This document shows positions 7,766 through 15,558 of a DNA stretch of 64,000 bases, piece by piece. Position 1 is the stretch's first letter, and every line of letters starts with the position of its first letter. The stretch covers positions 1 through 64,000 of the forward strand of contig JAFQHF010000140.1 in assembly GCA_017398105.1 (NCBI GenBank), written 5' to 3'. Source of the DNA: Oscillospiraceae bacterium. Its GTDB lineage: Bacteria; Bacillota_A; Clostridia; Oscillospirales; Oscillospiraceae. The notes under the pieces were generated by a model. The model was not told the DNA's origin. It made no database searches and saw nothing but the letters and a program-made list of their open reading frames with translations. Position numbers and translations under genes: made by a program.

Positions 7766-9271
7766 CTATTGTGAATTATCCATCGCCTTGATTTCTAGCA
7801 ATCTAACATATAGCTCCGGATTGTTGAACACGATTATTTTCAACTCATCAACTACTCTTGTCGTAATTTGATACAGCATTCCTTTAGGACTATAATATGC
7901 GTACCTCGATGCCATCAGTCGATTACCGTCATATCTAAAATTAGAGTCCATGACAAATACAACTTTCGAAAATTCTTGACCTATAACATCGTGAGCATTT
8001 TTGTCACTTATTACATCAAGGCTATCAAAGGGATCTTCGCTATACAGTGAAGTTGTGTACTTAATGGGCTGCCAGCCCCTGTCTTGGTGCAAATATGCAA
8101 TATAGTTTTTCAGCTGATTCTCATTAGCAATGTACTCAATCGTTACACAACTATAATCGAGGTGATCCTTACTCTTACCAATATCAAATAGATTTGTGAT
8201 AAATGATGCGAGTTCCTTGTTGGTCCGAATTTTAGTTGTCAATTTCTTGGCGCATACAGGAATATCCGCGTGTTTAGTCTCCAAATAGCTTTGCACATCC
8301 CTATCTTCTCCCGAACGCAGATACTGTTTCGGATCATACGAAAAGACAATCGGGATCTGTTTTTGCTGGCTGCATTCAATAATCCACTCCATCTGTCTAT
8401 TACTGATTCTCTGCGATTCGTCAATAAGTAAGATATCACATGGATCCATTATACTGCTTATTGTGTTCTGATTGACTGATGCAATGGAATGTATTTTCCA
8501 GCCGTACGTTCCCTGCAATTTCCGATGTCCATCATTGAGTTTACCACTATGAATAAGTACCACATTGGTACCACCCTGTAGAAATTCCTTTGCAATATCA
8601 TAAAGCAGCAATGTTTTTCCTGTACCTGCATTTGCAGCAATGCAAAAATACACAAATCCATCGGTCACTAATTTCTCTTTAATCTCTGTTTTAATTTTCT
8701 GCTGGGTAGTCGTAAGGAAGTACCCTCCATTAATGAATTGTTCAGTAGAGTTAAAGGGAGAAATCAAATAATTGGAAGGAATGAATTCCTTGTCGGGATC
8801 TATTGCAAGATTCGGTTTATGTGCCTTGATAATCTCAGCAACATCACACTCCGCTATGCTGCTGACAGCATTGACATTACTATCGTATATAAAAAAGCCA
8901 TCGTTTTCTACATAAGTAATCACGATAATTGGTTTTCCCAAAAACTTAAGATAGTAGTGATTAATCTCCATCTGCTTTCTGATCTTTTCCAACTTGTTGG
9001 CAATCTTCAACTCGCTCTTAAGTTCAACATTCAGGATCAAGTCGTCACCAAATCGCAGCAAATCAAACTCTTTGCCAATTTGTTTGATGGAATAAGAAAC
9101 AAAATAGCCGTCATAATCTTTATAGGAAAAACCATAATTACTCATAATGCGGCAAAACGATTCTAGATTCCTTATTTCATGGCTCTTCAGTTTTTTGAGG
9201 TGCTTATCCACTGTTGGCAAATCAATAGCGGCCGCCCCTTGAAATGCACATAGCAAATTCTCTGTCTTCAT
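7766..9271 (-). CDS. Nuclease-helicase protein with Schlafen group 3-type helicase domain (DUF2075)
   Basis: 501 residues. The N-terminus has a PD-(D/E)xK-like core: KEFDLLRFGDDLILNVELKS with Asp70, Glu83 and Lys85. After a linker comes a P-loop helicase of the DUF2075/Schlafen-group-3 type: Walker A AANAGTGKT (212-220), Walker B CDILLIDESQRIS (278-290), then an arginine-rich segment KLTTKIRTNKELASF and a C-terminal DVIGQEFSKVVFVMD block seen in SF1-like helicases. Such proteins are annotated as ATP-binding or DNA/RNA helicase proteins and recur in defence islands. It starts only 16 bases after the stop of the large PLD-helicase gene, so both belong to one operon. Confidence 0.85.
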   Translation of the reverse strand: MKTENLLCAFQGAAAIDLPTVDKHLKKLKSHEIRNLESFCRIMSNYGFSYKDYDGYFVSYSIKQIGKEFDLLRFGDDLILNVELKSELKIANKLEKIRKQMEINHYYLKFLGKPIIVITYVENDGFFIYDSNVNAVSSIAECDVAEIIKAHKPNLAIDPDKEFIPSNYLISPFNSTEQFINGGYFLTTTQQKIKTEIKEKLVTDGFVYFCIAANAGTGKTLLLYDIAKEFLQGGTNVVLIHSGKLNDGHRKLQGTYGWKIHSIASVNQNTISSIMDPCDILLIDESQRISNRQMEWIIECSQQKQIPIVFSYDPKQYLRSGEDRDVQSYLETKHADIPVCAKKLTTKIRTNKELASFITNLFDIGKSKDHLDYSCVTIEYIANENQLKNYIAYLHQDRGWQPIKYTTSLYSEDPFDSLDVISDKNAHDVIGQEFSKVVFVMDSNFRYDGNRLMASRYAYYSPKGMLYQITTRVVDELKIIVFNNPELYVRLLEIKAMDNSQ

Positions 9272-9287
9272 GTTTTATTCCCTTCTG

Positions 9288-12200
9288 TTATCCTACTACC
9301 AGCTTATTAGTCTTCTTAAGATACTTCGCTGGGATCGGATGATCCAGTTTCCAGGTGATATTCACCGGTCTACTTCCATTGTGCTTTACGTAGTTGACCG
9401 TACCCAAGAAGGTATAGGGCGATGCGCCTACAAGATCGTTCTTAAACTCCCGGACGAACAGCAGCACTTTACTACCTCGGCTGCGGTGATTGATATACCG
9501 CTGGCCCACGGAACCCGTATCTGTGGTGGTAGACTGACTCTGCCAGTGGAACAGGGTTTCATTGATGGAATAATCGTTGTACATAGTCGTGGGAGAATAG
9601 TCCTTATCAGACTTATTCAGCGTCACAAACAGCACATCAATTTGCTTCTCAGGAAGCCATTTCACACCCTCACGGACACTATTGGGATTCATAAAATCCA
9701 AGGCAACCAGCAGTTGGTCTCTGGTATAGGTACAGTGCAAATCCAGAGGGCTATCAAAACCTAAATCCACTGGTGCGTCAATAAAGTCGATATGATCGTA
9801 CTTGTATTGCAACAGCTCCATCAATTCCATCAGCATCACAGGACTGTCTGCCAGAGTATACAGATTGTCCAAAACCTCATCGCTGTTCCAATCCGCCACG
9901 GATTTGCCCCAAACAGTGATATAGAACATCTGCAGCATACGCTTTTCTATGGGCGACAGCTTGCCAAAATCGGTATCATCCAAATGTGGCAGCAGCTTCA
10001 GCAAAAACTGAATCCATCGACGGGAATCGATAGCAGACAACCGTCCAAAAGCTTTTGTTAATACTGTCTCTACAGGCTCCTCGAAATTCTCCCGGATACC
10101 AGCAATCACGCACAGCCGTGAGAAGTTGAATTTAGAATAGATTGCCCGGACATCCAGACGGTAATAGCTTACAAAATTGGTAAGGGACAGAGGTAGACCG
10201 CTGTCCTCCTCAAAGGTAGCAATCCGACTCACCAAACCAGATTTGATTCCAAAGGAACTCTTGATGTTATCCAGAATCGCCTTGGCTGCCTTCTTCTCCA
10301 ACTGGATGTAGCAACCTTTGGGCGCAGAAACGAAACCATTCTTCAACTCGTACTGAACGCTATGGTTAGTGTTTGCAAGAAGTGCAGCAAACTTGTCTTC
10401 AAAATTATACTTCCGGTTAGCTTGACCAATAAAGTCCAGTACTGTCAAACAGTCCTTGCCCTCAGACAGACGCAGACCACGACCCAACTGCTGGAGGAAA
10501 ATGGTCAGGGATTCCGTGGGACGAAGGAACAAGATAGTGTTTACTTCCGGAATATCCACGCCTTCGTTGTAAATATCCACAACAAAGATAAACCGGATTT
10601 CACCATCCACCAGACGCTTCTTTGCAGTATTGCGTTCCTCATCTCCCGATGCCCCCACCAGACAAATAGAAGGAATACCAGCAGCATTGAAATACTCTGC
10701 CATGAATTTGGCGTGCTCAATTGATACACAGAACCCCAAACCCTTGACTACATCCATGTCAGTCATATATTTGTCCAAGGAGCGGATAATGTGATCAGCG
10801 CGGCGCTCTGCAATAGATCGATTCAAAGAATAAAGGTTACTTAACTGACTTCTGTCATATCCACCCCGGACCCAACGCAGATCCGTTAGATCCACAGTAT
10901 CTGCAACGCCAAAATACTGGAAGGGGCACAGCAGCTTTCTATCAATGGCCTCCGGCAAGCGGATTTCTGCTGCACATCTGCCACCGAAATAGTCCAAAAT
11001 ACTCTTGCCGTCCATACGTTCAGGAGTGGCCGTCAGACCGAGCAGGATCTGAGGGTTAAAGTGATTCAAAAGCTTCTGGTAGGTTGGCGCGGCGGCATGG
11101 TGGAATTCATCCACGATGATGTAATCGTAGTAATCAGCGGGCAGACTGTCATACAACGCCTGAGAATTTAGCGTCTGGACAGAGATGAACAGATGATCCA
11201 AGCTGGCAGGCGTAAAGCTGCCGACAAACAGTTCGCCAAAATTCGGATCCTTCAATACACCCTGGAAAGTATCTCGGCTCTGGCGCAGAATCTCTTCACG
11301 GTGTGCCACAAACAAGAGCCGATTCCGTTGTCCAGGATTATTCTTGCAGAAACGGCGGTAATCAAATGCAGAAATCACCGTTTTACCAGTACCCGTGGCC
11401 GCCACCACTAGATTTCGATTTAGCCCACGAACCTCCCGCTCTGCATGGAGCTTGTCCAGAATCTCTTGCTGATAGGGGTAAGGATGGATGTCGAATACAA
11501 AGGCACGGCTGCTGCCATCACCCATCATCCGTTCCGCACGGAGTGCTCGGAATAGACGTTCCCTTTCCTCCTCTTTGTAAAATTCAAACTCAGAAGAATT
11601 CCAATAGCTATCAAAGGTTGCGGTGACCTTTTGAATCGTGCTGGGTAAATCCTTAGCTGTTACCTTTACATTCCACTCCAGGCCGCTGGAAATAGCAGCG
11701 TTAGACAGGTTAGAGGAACCTACATAGGCAGTCGTAAAGCCCGTGTCCCGATAGAACACATAAGTTTTGGCGTGGAGCCGGGTACGCTTGGTATCGTAGC
11801 TGACCTTGATCTCGGTGTTGGGTAACTTGCTCAGCTCCTCGATGGCCTTGATATCTGTTGCACCCATGTAGGAGGTAGTGATAATCCGAAGTTGCCCACC
11901 GTTCTGTGTAAAATCCCGAAGCTCATCCATAATGAGTCGCAAACCGCTCCACTTGATGAAGGACACCAGCATATCGATCTGGTTGGAAGAACCAATCTCC
12001 TTTTTCAGTTCAGAGAACATCTGTGGCTCATGAATGGCCCCAGTAAACAGGCTGCTTTGAGCAACAGAAGTCTCCGGCCTCTCCACATCATTGGCCGTCT
12101 TTCCTAGTATCAACCGAGGATCATTCTCTCTCAAAAGCGCAAGAAGCTGCTCTGCACGCTGGGCAACACCCATGGATGCAAAGTCAGCTTCTTTTGTTGT

Positions 12201-12437
12201 ATTCTGGATCAAGGAAACGATCTTATTTGTCAGCGCAATCTGGGCAGAAATATCCCCGCCATTGTCAACCACATTATCCAGACCCTGCTGAACCACCTCA
12301 GACAGATACTGTGCCAGCACTTTAGAAGCCTCCGCCTTGTCGATGGGTGCAGTGGATTGACGAGCCTCTGGAATGATAGAAAGCTCGTTGTCCAGCTTTT
12401 GATTAATAACCTGTTCGTAGAGACCTGGTTGCAACAT
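9288..12437 (-). CDS. PLD nuclease-SF2 helicase-DUF3427 protein
   Basis: 1049 residues. Domain order: helical N-terminus (1-125); phospholipase-D-type nuclease with the HxK motif RLHAKTYVFYRD (H222, K224) and GSSNLSNAA (240-248); SF2 helicase with Walker A AATGTGKT (345-352), DEFH box (443-446), LLGLTATPERMDG and QQLGRGLRLSEGKD (motif VI); and a C-terminal DUF3427-type region (about 800-1049). The whole is a stand-alone restriction-like ATPase-nuclease family frequent in defence islands. The start is the ATG at 12437, with AAAGGAG eight bases upstream and a consensus promoter at 12471-12499. It is the first gene of the minus-strand cluster reaching to 5,766. The target, and whether it acts on DNA or RNA, are not known from sequence. 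Confidence 0.92.
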   Translation of the reverse strand: MLQPGLYEQVINQKLDNELSIIPEARQSTAPIDKAEASKVLAQYLSEVVQQGLDNVVDNGGDISAQIALTNKIVSLIQNTTKEADFASMGVAQRAEQLLALLRENDPRLILGKTANDVERPETSVAQSSLFTGAIHEPQMFSELKKEIGSSNQIDMLVSFIKWSGLRLIMDELRDFTQNGGQLRIITTSYMGATDIKAIEELSKLPNTEIKVSYDTKRTRLHAKTYVFYRDTGFTTAYVGSSNLSNAAISSGLEWNVKVTAKDLPSTIQKVTATFDSYWNSSEFEFYKEEERERLFRALRAERMMGDGSSRAFVFDIHPYPYQQEILDKLHAEREVRGLNRNLVVAATGTGKTVISAFDYRRFCKNNPGQRNRLLFVAHREEILRQSRDTFQGVLKDPNFGELFVGSFTPASLDHLFISVQTLNSQALYDSLPADYYDYIIVDEFHHAAAPTYQKLLNHFNPQILLGLTATPERMDGKSILDYFGGRCAAEIRLPEAIDRKLLCPFQYFGVADTVDLTDLRWVRGGYDRSQLSNLYSLNRSIAERRADHIIRSLDKYMTDMDVVKGLGFCVSIEHAKFMAEYFNAAGIPSICLVGASGDEERNTAKKRLVDGEIRFIFVVDIYNEGVDIPEVNTILFLRPTESLTIFLQQLGRGLRLSEGKDCLTVLDFIGQANRKYNFEDKFAALLANTNHSVQYELKNGFVSAPKGCYIQLEKKAAKAILDNIKSSFGIKSGLVSRIATFEEDSGLPLSLTNFVSYYRLDVRAIYSKFNFSRLCVIAGIRENFEEPVETVLTKAFGRLSAIDSRRWIQFLLKLLPHLDDTDFGKLSPIEKRMLQMFYITVWGKSVADWNSDEVLDNLYTLADSPVMLMELMELLQYKYDHIDFIDAPVDLGFDSPLDLHCTYTRDQLLVALDFMNPNSVREGVKWLPEKQIDVLFVTLNKSDKDYSPTTMYNDYSINETLFHWQSQSTTTDTGSVGQRYINHRSRGSKVLLFVREFKNDLVGASPYTFLGTVNYVKHNGSRPVNITWKLDHPIPAKYLKKTNKLVVG

Positions 12438-12470
12438 GATGCGGCTCCTTTTGCAAATTAGAATAAAGCT

Positions 12471-12499
12471 ATTATATTGTAAAAGTCAAAGCACGTCAA
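12471..12499 (-). promoter_or_regulatory. Consensus sigma-A promoter of the nuclease/helicase operon
   Basis: On the minus strand TTGACG (12499-12494), 17-nt spacer, TATAAT (12476-12471), 34 bases before the ATG. This is the strongest promoter in the island and the only one I see for genes 12437 to 5766. Confidence 0.8.
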
Positions 12500-12619
12500 T
12501 TATCCAATACAGCAAACATTTTCTCGTGACCGGAATATTGGATTCGTTCAATTTCTCTGCAGAAACACCATCTTTACGATAACTGTTTTTCAATTCGCTT
12601 GTCGATATTCCAATGCAAA

Positions 12620-13192
12620 TTAAGAAAAATACTTTTTTATCGTTTCTGCAAAAAATTCATAAGGCACAAACCATTCTTCCTTGCCATCGACCTTCCTAGT
12701 CACAGGCATTTCATTGACATCCCGGTTGATCTGCTTCGTATGTAAAATGCCATCCTGGATATAATCATAAAATCTGTAACCATCCCATGCCCAACGACTT
12801 TGGATGCCGTTCATGCTGGCAATGATGCTTCTGTCTGTGATCTTATCGAAACAAACAAAGGGAGAGGATGCAAAATATCGTTCCAATGCCCGTTGCATGA
12901 AAACATCCGACGAATACATATCCATCAAATATTGAGCCACTGCATTGCCCGCAAATTCCAAATCATCCATTTTCAGATTTATCAAAAATATGACCAGCTT
13001 GGTTTCGTAGTGCATGACTTGCAGGCATTTTCTTCTGTCAAAGTAAAACAGTTTACAGCCCCATTCGTAAAGACGATTTCCCTGCTCCTGTTGAACAACC
13101 GCCTGTGCGTAGGGTGCAATTTCCGATTTCAGCTGATCCGGCGTTTTTAATTTATACCGCTGCATAGTTTCTTTTGTAGCATAGAAAATCAT
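12620..13192 (-). CDS. DUF6933-like protein
   Basis: 190 residues of a family I recall as DUF6933: an N-terminal MIFYATKETMQRYKLKTP, then NRLYEWGCKLFYFDRRKCLQ and KLVIFLINLKMDDL, i.e. a 'W..K....RRK....N..T......L' pattern. Probably cytoplasmic; no membrane segment or catalytic motif is recognised. Members are scattered in Firmicutes without assigned function. The start is the ATG at 13192 with AAGGAAG upstream, slightly far (about 11 bases). It is separated from the helicase operon by 182 bases containing that operon's promoter, so it is a separate unit upstream on the same strand. Confidence 0.65.
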   Translation of the reverse strand: MIFYATKETMQRYKLKTPDQLKSEIAPYAQAVVQQEQGNRLYEWGCKLFYFDRRKCLQVMHYETKLVIFLINLKMDDLEFAGNAVAQYLMDMYSSDVFMQRALERYFASSPFVCFDKITDRSIIASMNGIQSRWAWDGYRFYDYIQDGILHTKQINRDVNEMPVTRKVDGKEEWFVPYEFFAETIKKYFS

Positions 13193-13322
13193 AGCTTTAT
13201 CACTTCCTTTACCACCATTCTATCACATTCGCCAACCGCCGAAAAGCCTTTTCTATATTTTGTGGTGTAACTAACAGCATCCATCACATAAACTGCTTAT
13301 ATCATACCGGTGAGGTGGGGCT

Positions 13323-13885
13323 ATGAAACAACGGTCAATTCTTTGGCAGGCTGCTGGATTTGCTGCGGTTACCTTTAGCGGCACAATTCTACATTTCTTA
13401 TACGATTGGACGGGCGGAAGCATCCTGGTTGCGCCCTTTTCCGGGTCAACGAATCCACCTGGGAGCATATGAAGCTACTGTTCTGGCCCCTGTTTCTCTT
13501 TGCATTGGTTCAGAGACCGTATTTCAAAAATCAGAAAAACTACTGGTGCGTCAAGCTGGCGGAAATTCTGCTAGGGCTTGTATTGATTCCGGTGCTGTTT
13601 TACACCTATAATGGTGCATTCGGAAAATCCCCAGATTGGATCAACATCGCCATCTTTTACATCTCCGCATTACTGGTCTTTCTTTATGAATGGTGGGCAT
13701 TTATAAAGGATTGGCTTCCATGTAATTACCCGCGGCTCGCCTTTGCCACAATCTGTCTAATTGGGGTGCTTTTCGTGGTATTTACTTTCGTTCCGCCGCA
13801 GATTCCGCTATTCCAAGATCCTCTTTCAGGGAGTTATGGGGTGGTAGCTGAAGCCTTTTCTTTGTTTATAGTAGCTCAATTTTGA
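13323..13885 (+). pseudogene. DUF6512-family membrane protein broken by a 1-nt deletion
   Basis: The reading MKQRSILWQAAGFAAVTFSG then TILHFLYDWTGGSILVAPFS stops soon after, but the -1-related frame continues as RVNESTWEHMKLLFWPLFLF and then hydrophobic segments to 13885. DUF6512 proteins (small multi-pass membrane proteins, about 170-180 residues) have exactly HFLYDWSG ... F..VNESVWEHLK, so the two halves are one protein. Restoring one C in the run TTTTCCGGG near 13440 (TCC CGG GTC) rejoins them. About four or five membrane helices are visible. The start ATG at 13323 has GAGGTG upstream. It is either a real pseudogene or an assembly error. Confidence 0.8.
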
Positions 13886-13953
13886 GCGCAGAAATGACTT
13901 GACTTATCTTCCCATCCAAGCTACAATCACGCAAACCCAACCTCTCCAAACAT

Positions 13954-13977
13954 CAAAATTCCGAAATCGGAATTTTG
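13954..13977. repeat. Perfect palindrome around AATTCCGA-AA-TCGGAATT
   Basis: CAAAATTCCGA, AA, TCGGAATTTTG: 11-bp arms with a 2-nt centre. It looks like an operator or a dispersed palindrome. A second copy lies at 13997-14012 and a half copy at 14043-14054. Confidence 0.6.
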
Positions 13978-13996
13978 CCCCTGATTTTCAGAATTT

Positions 13997-14012
13997 ATTC
14001 CGATTTCGGAAT
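13997..14012. repeat. Second copy of the ATTCCGA-TCGGAAT palindrome
   Basis: ATTCCGA, TT, TCGGAAT. It has the same core as 13954-13977 with the centre inverted (TT for AA). The half-site TTTCGGAATTTT follows at 14043-14054. Confidence 0.6.
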
Positions 14013-14236
14013 TTTCTTGAGGGAATTGATGTTAGTTTTTCTGTTTCGGAATTTTGCTTTCTGCTATCTAAAACGCCCTGGCTTTTCGACAAGCCGGGGC
14101 GTTGACCACATTTTTGACCATAGACCGGATTCGAACACCCGGAAACAACGGAGAAAACAGTTCCGGAAAGCACCTGATTCCGGAATAAATACCGCTAAAC
14201 GGAGGGAAAATGATTAGAAAAAAGTTTCCTTCCGTC

Positions 14237-14281
14237 TTTGGGACCAGGATGCCGCGAGTTCGAGTCTCGCCACTCGGACCA
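14237..14281 (+). other. 3' half of tRNA-Pro(TGG), likely attachment-site (attR) remnant
   Basis: The sequence begins at the anticodon loop TTTGGGA (14237-14243, anticodon TGG) and continues with CCAGG, a variable loop, T-stem GCGAG/CTCGC around TTCGAGT (14254-14270), acceptor strand CACTCGG (14271-14277), discriminator A and CCA. The 5' half is missing: the preceding bases CCGTC do not pair with CCAGG, and no acceptor or D-arm lies upstream. Loss exactly at the anticodon loop is the usual cross-over position of tyrosine integrases in tRNA genes. The intact gene should lie left of the window beyond the integrase (inference). Confidence 0.75.
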
Positions 14282-14317
14282 AAAGAAGAGGGAGGTATAG
14301 CCTCCCTCTTCTTTTGG
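14279..14317. terminator. 17-bp perfect hairpin after the tRNA-Pro fragment
   Basis: CCAAAAGAAGAGGGAGG (14279-14295), 5-nt loop, CCTCCCTCTTCTTTTGG (14301-14317). It is the natural transcription terminator of the tRNA-Pro gene, carried along with the 3' half. Confidence 0.75.
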
Positions 14318-14347
14318 TATGTGCCGAAGAGACTCGAACCATAAAAT

Positions 14348-14421
14348 ACAAGTGTCCGGTGGACACTTGTTGGTTTCCGGCTGGACGGAAACCACTCCTT
14401 ACGCTGTGCCAAAGGCACAGC
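14348..14421. repeat. Three tandem perfect hairpins
   Basis: Hairpin 1: ACAAGTGTCC-GGT-GGACACTTGT (14348-14370). Hairpin 2 directly abuts: TGGTTTCCG-GCTGGA-CGGAAACCA (14371-14394). Hairpin 3: GCTGTGCC-AAA-GGCACAGC (14403-14421). All stems are perfect and no gene is present. This resembles a dispersed repetitive palindromic element; the nearby hairpin at 35482-35510 has a related stem. Confidence 0.65.
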
Positions 14422-14425
14422 GGCA

Positions 14426-14447
14426 GCGAGTCTCGCCACTCGGATCA
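14426..14447 (+). repeat. Degenerate second copy of the tRNA-Pro 3' end
   Basis: It reads GCGAGTCTCGCCACTCGG then ATCA, the same as the tRNA-Pro fragment 14254-14281 but lacking six bases of the T-loop (TTCGAG) and with C-to-T in the CCA end. It lies just after the three hairpins, so the hairpins are bracketed by two tRNA-Pro-like ends. Confidence 0.65.
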
Positions 14448-14519
14448 CGTTGCCTGTACAGAGACTATCTCAGATTTTTCCTATTTGCAATAAGCCTGTA
14501 CTTTCTATTCTAGAATTCT

Positions 14520-15347
14520 TTATTTTGGATCTTTTGAGATTTCCACATTTGCAAGAAGCCACTTTGCAACACCGTCTTCATCATTGGACAAGATAATATC
14601 TGTTGCATATTTCTTTAAGTCTTCATGGGCATTTGCCACAGCATAACTTTCATCCGCAAGCTGAAACATGTCTATGTCATTTTTACCATCACCGAAAACA
14701 ATTACCTTTTCGCAATTCAGCATTGCCTGTAATTGTCTGATTGCATTAGATTTTGATGCTTCCAATGGCATAATCTCCAGCCACTGTTCATTTGTGTAAA
14801 TATCTTTCTGGTATACGCAGTGATATTTGTCCTTATATTTTTCATACAATGGCCTGAGCTTTTTGGGTTCATCAATACAAGTAATATAAAAAATACTGCC
14901 CTCTTTTAATTTACTCAGTGTGTCTACTTCGTTGGTACGAACATCACCTTTACGGCTATTCAGAAACACAGTCATACCCTTGGTACATAACGCAGGCACA
15001 AACGAAAACTTTTCTTTTCCGTTGATATAAGCATAAACAATCGGATAAACATTATTGCAAAACAAATCTTCCAATACGACATGAACAGACTTATCAAAAT
15101 AATTTGCAATCATAATCCGCTCTGTAATATTGTCAATTACGAATGCTCCATTATACACGATCAACGGGATTTGAGTATCTATTCCTTTCGTAACTTTTTT
15201 GGCTGTAATTAACGAACGGGCCGTAGCATAAGAAAAAATCATTCCTTTATTTACCAAGTCGTTTATCACAGAATTCGTATATTCTGAGGTTTTTTCGTCA
15301 CTGCTCAACAATGTACCATCTAAGTCTGAAACATATAAATTACGCAT
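14520..15347 (-). CDS. HAD-IIB (Cof-type) sugar/nucleotide phosphatase
   Basis: 275 residues. A haloacid-dehalogenase hydrolase of the Cof subfamily, which dephosphorylates sugar phosphates, FMN or similar small substrates through an aspartyl-phosphate. Motif I is VSDLDGTLLSSD (Asp8 and Asp10), motif II the Thr in FSYATARS, motif III Lys near LEASKSNAIRQL, and motif IV VFGDGKNDIDMF. Between them sits the C2B-type cap. The base composition is clearly more AT-rich than the chromosome to its right, so it may also be acquired. The start is the ATG at 15347 with GAGGT upstream and a promoter at 15408-15437. Confidence 0.92.
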   Translation of the reverse strand: MRNLYVSDLDGTLLSSDEKTSEYTNSVINDLVNKGMIFSYATARSLITAKKVTKGIDTQIPLIVYNGAFVIDNITERIMIANYFDKSVHVVLEDLFCNNVYPIVYAYINGKEKFSFVPALCTKGMTVFLNSRKGDVRTNEVDTLSKLKEGSIFYITCIDEPKKLRPLYEKYKDKYHCVYQKDIYTNEQWLEIMPLEASKSNAIRQLQAMLNCEKVIVFGDGKNDIDMFQLADESYAVANAHEDLKKYATDIILSNDEDGVAKWLLANVEISKDPK

Positions 15348-15407
15348 ATTACTACCTCACAAGCTGTTTAGGGTAAAGTGTACTTCTTCATTTTAAATAT
15401 TTTTTGT

Positions 15408-15437
15408 ATTATACCACAACTTACCAAGTTGTTCCAA
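15408..15437 (-). promoter_or_regulatory. Promoter of the HAD phosphatase gene
   Basis: On the minus strand TTGGAA (15437-15432), 18-nt spacer, TATAAT (15413-15408). The remaining intergenic bases to 15558 show only the ribosome site AGGAGG of the bile salt hydrolase gene. Confidence 0.6.
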
Positions 15438-15558
15438 CCATTTATTATCTCAAATATGCGCTCTCTTTTTCATATTCCGGTCAGCAGCCCTCAAAAACCG
15501 CCGTATACTTTTCCAAAAGTGTGCCATACTGATACAAACCACCATCAGGAGGCTTCCC

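Larger units (their letters stand above)
13886..14236. other. Non-coding end of the island
   Basis: No gene. It holds the TTCCGA palindromes, a terminator-like hairpin at 14072-14103 (AACGCCCTGGCTT with AAGCCGGGGCGTT, one G-T pair) and an ATTCCGGAAT palindrome at 14177-14186. On the minus strand a T-arm-like piece, GTTCGAATCC, lies at 14126-14135 and is followed by TATGGTCAAAAATGTGGTCA, a direct-repeat pattern of the kind integrases bind. Confidence 0.5.

Noticed and set aside
14118..14145. T-arm-like piece GTTCGAATCC on the minus strand followed by TATGGTCAAAAATGTGGTCA
   Set aside because: It could be another att remnant, but it is too short to name a tRNA, so I list it only as part of the non-coding region.
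14068..14448. Minus-strand open frame containing SGETRTRG-like sequence
   Set aside because: This pattern arises from translating tRNA 3' ends; the segment is tRNA remnants and hairpins.
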